A DNA stretch of 6,085 nt from positions 1 through 6,085 of the forward strand of contig JAQVKV010000165.1 of assembly GCA_028694545.1 (NCBI GenBank). The letters are read 5' to 3'. Numbering within the stretch: the stretch's first letter is position 1; each line of letters begins with the position of its first letter. The stretch is from Zavarzinia sp. GTDB lineage: Bacteria > Pseudomonadota > Alphaproteobacteria > Zavarziniales > Zavarziniaceae. The translations under genes were made by a program, and so were the position numbers. This document shows, piece after piece, positions 1-4,933 of the stretch. The notes beneath the pieces were generated by a model. It was not told the origin of the DNA. It did no database searches and saw nothing but the letters and a program-made list of their open reading frames with translations.

Positions 1-325
1 CCGGGGACGCGGGCAGGATCCTGGGTTTCGCGGGGGCGGCGGCCTGGGGCTCCGGGGCGCTGCCGACCAGGCGGTGGCGCGGCGCGGCCGGGACGGCGGC
101 CAACACCCGGGGAGCCGGCGCTTCCGCCGGCTTCGGCGCTGGGGCGGCCGTTGCCGGGCGTTCGGCGCGAACCGGGCTCGGCCGGCCGGACAGGCCTAGC
201 CGGTGCACCTTGCCGATCACGGCATTCCGCGTGATGTTTCCGAGCCGGGCGGCGATCTGGCTCGCGCTCAGGCCTTGTTCCCAAAGGTCGCGCAGTGTCG
301 CGATGCGCTCATCGGTCCAGGACAT
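1..325 (-). CDS. gcrA: GcrA family cell-cycle regulator, C-terminus cut by window edge
   Basis: The protein begins MSWTDERIATLRDLWEQGLS, the signature start of GcrA, and runs open for 108 codons to the window edge. Residues 1 to about 47 form the helix-turn-helix-like DNA-binding domain, including the conserved TRNAVIGKVHRLGLSGR segment (about residues 31-47). After it comes a low-complexity Pro/Ala/Arg linker, typical of the family; the conserved C-terminal part that contacts sigma-70 lies outside the window. From family knowledge, GcrA binds RNA polymerase holoenzyme and activates promoters carrying CcrM-methylated GANTC sites, controlling S-phase and division genes. The ATG at 325 is supported by the family N-terminus and by GAGGA (332-336, minus strand) six bases upstream. 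The gene lies 85 bp downstream of bioD on the same strand, so readthrough is possible, but an own promoter is likely. The family call is firm; whether the C-terminus is intact cannot be seen. Confidence 0.95.
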   Translation of the reverse strand, partial: MSWTDERIATLRDLWEQGLSASQIAARLGNITRNAVIGKVHRLGLSGRPSPVRAERPATAAPAPKPAEAPAPRVLAAVPAAPRHRLVGSAPEPQAAAPAKPRILPASP

Positions 326-331
326 GATGTG

Positions 332-336
332 TCCTC
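332..336 (-). promoter_or_regulatory. Ribosome binding site of gcrA
   Basis: GAGGA on the minus strand lies six bases before the ATG at 325. It supports that start codon. Confidence 0.65.
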
Positions 337-372
337 ACTCCCCAATCAAACGGTCTTGCCCGCAACGAAAAC

Positions 373-378
373 AACTAT
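373..378 (-). promoter_or_regulatory. Possible -10 element of a gcrA promoter
   Basis: The minus strand reads TATAGT in an A/T-rich pocket of the bioD-gcrA gap, five of six matches to TATAAT. Transcription from it would begin near position 366 and give a leader of about 40 nt. No convincing -35 element lies 16-18 bp upstream, so an activator-dependent promoter or a chance match are both possible. No TTAA-N7-TTAA CtrA-type site is visible in the gap. Confidence 0.3.
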
Positions 379-410
379 ATCTCGGGCTATGGCCTCAGCT
401 CGACACCAGA

Positions 411-1091
411 TCATGACTTTTCCACAAGAAATTGTGTCAGAGTCGGCGCCGAGGCCCAAGGACGGGGGCCTGCGAGGCGCGGCACGACACAAACCGGCAA
501 TTCCGGCAGAAATGCGGCGATCGATCGGCGCAGTTCCGGGATCGCCTGCGCATCCCTCTCGCTTTCGCTGATCACGATGCCGGCGACGGGCAGATTGCGC
601 GCCCGCAGGGTCTCGATCGCGGTGAACGTGTGGGACAGGGTGCCGAGATAGCTGCCGATGACGAGGAGCGAGGGCCAGCGCGTCAGCGCCAGCACGTCGA
701 GGAAGGTTTCCCGTTCGGCGATCGGCGCCATCAGCCCGCCGGCGCCCTCGACGATCAGGGTTTCCACCGCATCGCCCGCCTTCGCGCAGAAGGCGGCAAC
801 CTCGGCGGCGGTCATGGCTCGGCCTTCCAGCCGGGCGGCGAGATCGGGCGCCACGGGGGTACGGAAGCGCCAAGGCGCGATCGCGGCAACCGCGTCCTCG
901 GTCACCGCTTCGCCGCGCGCGGCCAGGATGAGGCCCGGGTCGCTGGCGGCGGCCTGGTCGGGTTCGTAACCACTGACCACCGGCTTCAGCACGCGGGTAT
1001 CGGTGCCGCGCAGCTGGTGGGCAAGGGCGCAGGTGATCAGGGTCTTGCCGATCTCGGTCCCGGTCGAGGTGACGAAGAGGCGGCGGCTCAC
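411..1091 (-). CDS. bioD: Dethiobiotin synthetase BioD
   Basis: This 226-residue protein is an ATP-dependent dethiobiotin synthetase, which carboxylates 7,8-diaminopelargonate and closes the ureido ring using CO2 and ATP in the cytoplasm. The family P-loop, TSTGTEIGKT, spans residues 8-17 with Lys16 and Thr17. The second substrate-binding lysine is in LKPVVSG (Lys36), a TPVAPD segment at 78-83 matches the substrate loop, and the VEGAGG phosphate-binding motif is at 114-119. Length matches the family (about 225). I chose the GTG at 1091 because it places the P-loop at the same distance from the N-terminus as in E. coli BioD. The GTG shares four bases (GTGA) with the bioF stop, implying translational coupling. 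The same frame stays open far upstream, antisense to bioF and bioB, but that extension has no family similarity. SESE replaces the adenine-contacting Asn region of E. coli; I believe this is common in Alphaproteobacteria. Confidence 0.95.
   Translation of the reverse strand: MSRRLFVTSTGTEIGKTLITCALAHQLRGTDTRVLKPVVSGYEPDQAAASDPGLILAARGEAVTEDAVAAIAPWRFRTPVAPDLAARLEGRAMTAAEVAAFCAKAGDAVETLIVEGAGGLMAPIAERETFLDVLALTRWPSLLVIGSYLGTLSHTFTAIETLRARNLPVAGIVISESERDAQAIPELRRSIAAFLPELPVCVVPRLAGPRPWASAPTLTQFLVEKS
418..426 (+). promoter_or_regulatory. Near-consensus DnaA box upstream of gcrA
   Basis: TTTTCCACA differs by one base from the DnaA box TTATCCACA. It lies within the last codons of bioD, about 93 bp upstream of the gcrA start codon and about 50 bp upstream of the possible start of gcrA transcription. 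In Caulobacter, DnaA is known to promote gcrA transcription, which makes the position meaningful. The bases also encode the BioD C-terminus, so a chance match cannot be excluded. Confidence 0.35.
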
Positions 1092-2236
1092 AGGATCTTC
1101 TCCCGCAGGATGGCGGCGACCTGCTCGATATCCTCGTCCCGATGCAGGGCCGAGAAGGCGAACCGCAGGCGCGAGGTGCCGGCGGGCACGGTCGGCGGGC
1201 GAATCGCGGCGACGAGATAGCCCGCCTCGCTCAGGATCCGTTGTGCCTCGAGGGCGCGGGTCTCGGAGCCCAGGATCACGGGCACCACCGGGCTTTCGGC
1301 GGGGGCGATATTGAGGGCGCGGGTGAACAGGCGGGCCTTCTGCACTGGCAGGGCACAGAACTCCGGTTCGGCCTCGATGATGTTCAGGGCCTCGATCGCG
1401 GCGCCGATGGCGGCGGGCGGCAGGCCGGTCGAGTAGACGACGGTGCGGGCCCGCGTCTTCATCAGATCGATCACTGGCCTGGAGGCGCAGAGATAGGCGC
1501 CATAGGAGCCGATCGCCTTCGACAGCGTGCCCATCTGCAGGGGGACGGGCACGGGTTCGTCGAAGGAATGGGCGGAACCCCGACCACCGCCCAGCACGCC
1601 GATGCCATGGGCATCGTCCGTCATCAGCCAGGCGTCGTGGGCCGCGCACAGCGCGCTCATGGCCGGCAGGGGGGCAAGATCGCCATCCATGGAAAAGACG
1701 CCGTCGGTCACGACAAGGGCATGAGCGAAACCGCCCCGATGTTCGAGAAGCAGACGCTCGAGATCGGCGAGGTCGTTGTGCGCGAAGCGCAGCACACGGC
1801 CCTGCGCCATGGAGGCGCCCGCGTTGATGCAGTTGTGCGCGAGCTCGTCGACGATGACGAGGCAGTCCCGGCCGGCCAGCGTCGGGATGATGCCGACATT
1901 GGCGAGATAGCCCGAGCCGAAGACGCAGGCCGCTTCCGTGCCCTTGAGGCGGGCGAGGCGGGTTTCCAGCTCCTCGATCATCGGGTGGTTGCCGGTGACA
2001 AGGCGTGAGCCGCCGGCACCGGCGCCATGAGCTTCGACGGCGCGTATGGCGGCGGCCTTCACGCGCGGATCGGTCGCGAAATTCAGGTAATCGTTGCAGG
2101 AAAACGAGATGTACTCGCGGCCGTCCCGCGTCAGGCGCGCCCCGTCCAGCCGGGCCGTCGGCACCAGGGTGCGGCGCTGGTGACGGGCGTCGAGTTCGGC
2201 CAGCTTGCCTGCCGCGAAGGCGTCGAGAGAGAGCAT
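1088..2236 (-). CDS. bioF: 8-amino-7-oxononanoate synthase BioF
   Basis: This 382-residue protein is a PLP-dependent alpha-oxoamine synthase that condenses pimeloyl-ACP (or pimeloyl-CoA) with L-alanine, releasing CO2, to give 8-amino-7-oxononanoate (KAPA). Visible landmarks are FSCNDYLNF (45-53), the glycine-rich GAGGSRLVTGNHP (73-85), His134 in DELAHN, which stacks on PLP, DDAHGIG with Asp207 and His210, and the PLP lysine Lys240 in MGTLSKAIGSYG. The C-terminal IRPPTVPAGTSRLR segment is also typical. Length matches the family (about 384). The ATG at 2236 begins MLSLDAFAAGKLAELDARH, as expected for the N-terminal helix; an AGGA 12 bases upstream is a poor ribosome site. In-frame alternatives are GTG at 2245 and ATG at 2269. 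The gene is first of a two-gene unit with bioD and diverges from bioB. Confidence 0.95.
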   Translation of the reverse strand: MLSLDAFAAGKLAELDARHQRRTLVPTARLDGARLTRDGREYISFSCNDYLNFATDPRVKAAAIRAVEAHGAGAGGSRLVTGNHPMIEELETRLARLKGTEAACVFGSGYLANVGIIPTLAGRDCLVIVDELAHNCINAGASMAQGRVLRFAHNDLADLERLLLEHRGGFAHALVVTDGVFSMDGDLAPLPAMSALCAAHDAWLMTDDAHGIGVLGGGRGSAHSFDEPVPVPLQMGTLSKAIGSYGAYLCASRPVIDLMKTRARTVVYSTGLPPAAIGAAIEALNIIEAEPEFCALPVQKARLFTRALNIAPAESPVVPVILGSETRALEAQRILSEAGYLVAAIRPPTVPAGTSRLRFAFSALHRDEDIEQVAAILREKIL

Positions 2237-2256
2237 GATCGACACAATTCCTGAAA

Positions 2257-2287
2257 GGCGGCGCACCATGGTCCCATTGGCGCCGCC
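2257..2287. repeat. 8-bp inverted repeat before bioF (possible operator or leader stem-loop)
   Basis: GGCGGCGC (2257-2264) and GCGCCGCC (2280-2287) are perfect complements around a 15-base centre that includes the palindrome ACCATGGT (2265-2272). The repeat lies 21-51 bp before the chosen bioF start and fills the spacer of a weak candidate bioF promoter. Repeats of this length arise by chance fairly easily in GC-rich DNA, so function is a guess. Confidence 0.3.
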
Positions 2288-2293
2288 GGTCAA
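2265..2293 (-). promoter_or_regulatory. Weak candidate bioF promoter
   Basis: On the minus strand TTGACC (2288-2293) is a good -35 hexamer. Seventeen bases further on lies CATGGT (2265-2270), a poor -10 with three of six matches. Transcription would start near 2258 and leave a leader of about 22 nt before the ATG at 2236, which would exclude the ATG at 2269 as start. Confidence 0.25.
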
Positions 2294-2345
2294 TCCCTTC
2301 GGGGTCGAAATCCGGGGGCGGTGAGCGGGGTGGGACGCTCCACCC

Positions 2346-2373
2346 TTGACGCCACCGCAAAGCCGCATAGTCT
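2346..2373 (+). promoter_or_regulatory. Weak candidate bioBA promoter
   Basis: CTTGACG (2345-2351) contains a good alphaproteobacterial -35 (TTGAC). The only downstream A/T-containing element at usable distance is CATAGTCT (2366-2373), a weak -10 with a spacer of 14-16 bp depending on register. Transcription would begin near 2378-2380, giving a leader of about 55 nt. The -35 is better supported than the -10. Confidence 0.3.
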
Positions 2374-2406
2374 GCGCCGAGGTTCCGGGGCCGACGTCCC
2401 GGCGCA
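2373..2406. repeat. 7-bp inverted repeat before bioB
   Basis: TGCGCCG (2373-2379) and CGGCGCA (2400-2406) are perfect complements 20 bases apart. A shorter nested pair, CCGGG (2385-2389) and CCCGG (2398-2402), lies inside and offers an alternative stem. It falls just downstream of the candidate bioB -10, where an operator or leader structure could act. Such repeats are expected by chance at this base composition, so confidence is low. Confidence 0.2.
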
Positions 2407-2435
2407 TTGTCCTGTCTGCTAGGATCGGGTCGCCC

Positions 2436-3476
2436 ATGTCCGAGATTGCCACCGCTTCGTCCCAGACCGTTTCTCCGGCCGTCGCCGCCGCCCTGCCGGG
2501 GCTGCGCCACGACTGGGGCCGGGCCGAGGTGGACGCGCTGTTCCGCCTGCCCTTCGCGGACCTGATCTTCCGCGCCCAGACCGAACATCGCCGCTATTTC
2601 GACGCCAACGAAGTCCAGATGTCGACCTTGCTGTCGATCAAGACCGGTGGCTGCCCCGAGGATTGCGGCTATTGCCCGCAGTCGGCGAAATTCGATACCG
2701 GCCTCAAGGCGTCGAAACTGATGGCCGTCGGCGCCGTGCTCGAGGAAGCGCGTCGCGCCAAGGAAGCGGGCGCCAGCCGCTATTGCATGGGCGCCGCCTG
2801 GCGCAGCCCCAAGGACCATGACCTTGACCAGGTGATCGAGATGATCCAGGGCGTGAAGGCCATGGGCATGGAAACCTGCGTGACGCTCGGCATGCTGGAC
2901 GGCGAACAGGCCCAGCGCCTGAAGCAGGCCGGCCTCGACTACTACAACCACAATCTCGATACCTCGCCGGAGTATTACCCCGAGATCATCTCGACGCGGA
3001 CCTATCAGGACCGGCTGGACACGCTGTCCAACGTGCGCGACGCGGGCATCAACGTCTGCTGTGGCGGTATCGTCGGCATGGGCGAGGATCTGGATGACCG
3101 GGTCGGCCTGCTGGTGACCCTGGCCAATCTGCCGAGCCATCCCGAATCCGTGCCGATCAACCTTCTGGTCAAGGTCGAGGGGACGGACCTCGACGACGCG
3201 GCGCCGCTCGATCCGATCGATTTCGTGCGCACCATCGCGGTCGCCAAGATCATGATGCCGGCCTCCATGATCCGCCTGTCGGCCGGGCGCGAGCACATGA
3301 GCGACGAGACCCAGGCGCTGTGCTATCTGGCCGGGGCCAATTCGATCTTCATCGGCGCCAAGCTGCTGACCACCGACAATCCGGAACAGGAAAAGGACCA
3401 GCGCCTGTTCGACGCGCTGGGTATCCGCCCCATGCCCGCCCCTTGCGAGGTGGCGAGCATCCGGGCCGCCGAGTAA
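2436..3476 (+). CDS. bioB: Biotin synthase BioB
   Basis: This 346-residue radical-SAM enzyme inserts sulfur into dethiobiotin to form the thiophane ring of biotin, in the cytoplasm. The 4Fe-4S/SAM motif [12 protein letters not shown] supplies Cys73, Cys77 and Cys80. The 2Fe-2S cluster ligands expected in the family are all present at Cys117 (YCMGAAWR), Cys148 (ETCVTLG), Cys208 (NVCCGG) and Arg280 (IRLSAGR), each exactly 20 residues later than in E. coli BioB (Cys53/57/60, 97, 128, 188, Arg260). YYNHNLDTS (169-177) and GGIVGMGE (210-217) are also typical. The N-terminus therefore has about 20 extra residues, Ser/Ala-rich and of no known role. I chose ATG 2436 for family length; AGGA lies 11 bases upstream. 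The frame opens 30 codons further, to 2346, but that would cover the candidate promoter. bioB leads a two-gene unit with bioA. Confidence 0.97.
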   Translation: MSEIATASSQTVSPAVAAALPGLRHDWGRAEVDALFRLPFADLIFRAQTEHRRYFDANEVQMSTLLSIKTGGCPEDCGYCPQSAKFDTGLKASKLMAVGAVLEEARRAKEAGASRYCMGAAWRSPKDHDLDQVIEMIQGVKAMGMETCVTLGMLDGEQAQRLKQAGLDYYNHNLDTSPEYYPEIISTRTYQDRLDTLSNVRDAGINVCCGGIVGMGEDLDDRVGLLVTLANLPSHPESVPINLLVKVEGTDLDDAAPLDPIDFVRTIAVAKIMMPASMIRLSAGREHMSDETQALCYLAGANSIFIGAKLLTTDNPEQEKDQRLFDALGIRPMPAPCEVASIRAAE

Positions 3477-3478
3477 TC

Positions 3479-4765
3479 ATGGCCGAAGACGCGCCCGGCT
3501 GGTACACGGCCGGGTTCGAGAACATCTGGCTGCCCTATACCCAGATGAAGACGGTGACGCCGCCGCTTGCGGTTGCGTCCACGTCCGGCACGCGCATCCG
3601 CCTCGCCGACGGGCGCGAGCTGATCGACGGCATCGCCTCGTGGTGGACCGCCTGCCACGGCTATAATCACCCCCATATCCGCGCCGCCGCCATCGCGCAG
3701 CTCGAACGCCTGCCGCACGTCATGTTCGGCGGGCTGGTGCAGGAACCGGCGCTGACGCTCGCGCGGCGCCTCGCGGCCCTGCTGCCGGGCGACCTGGATC
3801 GGGTGTTCTTCTCGGATTCAGGTTCGGTCTCGGTCGAGATCGCCATGAAGATGGCGATCCAGTATTTCATCAACCGGGGGACACGCGGGCGGGGCAAGTT
3901 CCTCTCCTTCCGCCACGGCTATCATGGCGACACCATCGGGACGATGGCGGTCTGCGATCCGGACGAGGGGATGCATTCCCTCTTCACCGGCCTGCTGCCG
4001 CAGCACCATGTGATCGACCTGCCCCTCGACCCCGAAAAGACGGAAGCCTTCGATCGCTTCGTCGACGCCCATGGTCACGAGATCGCGGGCATTCTGGTCG
4101 AACCCCTGGTGCAGGGGGCGGGCGGCATGAAGATGCACGGGCCCGAGGTGCTGCGGGCGCTGCGCCTTGCGGCGGACCGCATCGGCGCCTTGCTGATCTT
4201 CGACGAGATCTTCGTCGGCTTCGGGCGCACGGGCAGCATGTTCGCTTGCGCGGCGGTCGGCGTGCAGCCCGACATCGTCACCCTGTCGAAGGCGCTGACC
4301 GGCGGCACCATGGCGCTGGCCGCCACCATCGCCACGCGCCGGGTGTTCGATGCCTTCTGGGACGATCGCCCCTCGGCGGCGCTCATGCACGGGCCGACCT
4401 ATATGGGCAATGCGCTCGCCTGCGCCGTCGCCAATGCCTCCCTCGACCTGTTCGAGACGGAACCGCGCCTCGAACAGGTGGCGGCGATCGAAGGGCAGCT
4501 GAAGGCGCAGCTGCCCGCCTGCCGCGATCTGCCCGGTGTCGTCGACGTGCGGGTGAAGGGGGCGATCGGTGTTGTCCAGCTCGACCGGATCGGCGACCTG
4601 AACGGCCTGAAGCGCGCCTTCGTCGAGGAAGGGGTCTGGGTCCGGCCCTTCGGCGACATCGTCTATCTGACCCCGGCCTTCGTCGCCACCGAGGACGAGA
4701 TCGCGACCATGACCGGCGCCATCCGCAAGGTCCTGGCCAGCCGTCCCAAAGCCGAGCGCGGTTGA
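3479..4765 (+). CDS. bioA: Adenosylmethionine--8-amino-7-oxononanoate aminotransferase BioA
   Basis: This 428-residue class-III PLP aminotransferase converts KAPA to 7,8-diaminopelargonate, with S-adenosylmethionine as the usual amino donor. Landmarks are WLPYTQM with Tyr20, SWWTACHGYNHP (54-65) with the BioA-specific Trp55-Trp56, FSDSGSVSVEIAMKMA (111-126), RHGYHGDT (145-152) with Tyr148, Asp242 in FDEIFVGFGRTG, the PLP lysine Lys271 in LSKALTGGT, and HGPTYMGN near residue 304. The WW pair and HGPT/YMGN separate it from ornithine or GABA aminotransferases. Length matches E. coli BioA (429). The ATG at 3479 begins two bases after the bioB stop with almost no ribosome site of its own, so translation is probably coupled to bioB. 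One deviation is Phe-Val in DEIFVGFGRTG where E. coli has Ala-Thr. Confidence 0.96.
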   Translation: MAEDAPGWYTAGFENIWLPYTQMKTVTPPLAVASTSGTRIRLADGRELIDGIASWWTACHGYNHPHIRAAAIAQLERLPHVMFGGLVQEPALTLARRLAALLPGDLDRVFFSDSGSVSVEIAMKMAIQYFINRGTRGRGKFLSFRHGYHGDTIGTMAVCDPDEGMHSLFTGLLPQHHVIDLPLDPEKTEAFDRFVDAHGHEIAGILVEPLVQGAGGMKMHGPEVLRALRLAADRIGALLIFDEIFVGFGRTGSMFACAAVGVQPDIVTLSKALTGGTMALAATIATRRVFDAFWDDRPSAALMHGPTYMGNALACAVANASLDLFETEPRLEQVAAIEGQLKAQLPACRDLPGVVDVRVKGAIGVVQLDRIGDLNGLKRAFVEEGVWVRPFGDIVYLTPAFVATEDEIATMTGAIRKVLASRPKAERG

Positions 4766-4785
4766 CGGATCCGAACCGGCACCGC

Positions 4786-4826
4786 ACCGCCGGCGCGAGG
4801 CTGGGCGGTCAATAATCGTTCTGTTT
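4786..4826 (+). terminator. Possible terminator after bioA
   Basis: ACCGCC (4786-4791) pairs perfectly with GGCGGT (4804-4809) around a 12-base loop, and a T-rich tail follows (TCGTTCTGTTT, 4816-4826). The stem is short and the T tract broken, so it is a weak intrinsic terminator at best. A competing 5-bp stem, CCGGC (4776-4780) with GCCGG (4789-4793), overlaps it. Confidence 0.3.
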
Positions 4827-4836
4827 CAATATGTTG
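4810..4836 (+). promoter_or_regulatory. A/T-rich patch, possible promoter region of the DUF2236 gene
   Basis: This is the only A/T-rich stretch in the 168-bp gap. It contains AATAAT (4811-4816) and CAATAT (4827-4832), both -10-like, but I find no good -35 at a matching distance. A promoter here would leave a leader of about 95-115 nt that includes the second copy of the 12-bp repeat. Confidence 0.25.
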
Positions 4837-4917
4837 GTGCCCGACTTCGGCCTCCGCCTGAATGCGATCCGAACCGGAGTTTTCGTCGATTTTCGGCTTT
4901 GCCATGCTCGGGCAAAC

Positions 4918-4927
4918 GAGGAAAGGG
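4918..4927 (+). promoter_or_regulatory. Ribosome binding site of the DUF2236 gene
   Basis: A strong purine-rich run, GAGGAAAGGG, ends six bases before ATG 4934. It decides that start over the in-frame ATGs at 4862 and 4904, which lack such a site. Confidence 0.75.
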
Positions 4928-4933
4928 ACGGAT

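Larger units (their letters stand above)
4768..4877 (+). repeat. Perfect 12-bp direct repeat, two copies 98 bp apart
   Basis: GATCCGAACCGG occurs at 4768-4779, just after the bioA stop, and again at 4866-4877, 57 bp before the DUF2236 start codon. Flanking bases differ between the copies. Both copies are intergenic. An exact 12-mer repeated within 168 bp is unlikely by chance, but no regulator is known to me for it. A paired operator or the trace of a small duplication are both possible. Confidence 0.5.

Noticed and set aside
432..1220. 262-codon plus-strand open frame across bioD
   Set aside because: Shadow of bioD. Composition is biased to Arg/Gly and there are no motifs; bioD on the other strand is certain.
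1142..2008. 288-codon plus-strand open frame across bioF
   Set aside because: Shadow of bioF with a Gly/Gln/Arg-biased product, while bioF shows all catalytic residues.
2346..2435. N-terminal extension of BioB back to 2346
   Set aside because: It would add 30 residues not seen in BioB and would overlap the candidate -35 and -10.
2237..2452. N-terminal extension of BioF back to an ATG at 2452
   Set aside because: It would add 72 residues with no family similarity, run through the divergent promoter region and overlap the bioB start.
1092..3296. Long open frame continuing upstream of bioD on the minus strand, antisense to bioF's frame and to bioB
   Set aside because: It is open only because of high G+C. 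The upstream part is Arg/His/Gly-rich with no family resemblance, and real conserved genes occupy the same DNA.
3320..3478. Upstream extension of BioA into bioB
   Set aside because: It would overlap the BioB C-terminus in another frame. Family length and N-terminus fit ATG 3479.
4838..4914. Inverted repeat TGCCCGA / TCGGGCA before the DUF2236 gene
   Set aside because: Only 7 bp with 63 bases between the arms; expected by chance in GC-rich DNA.
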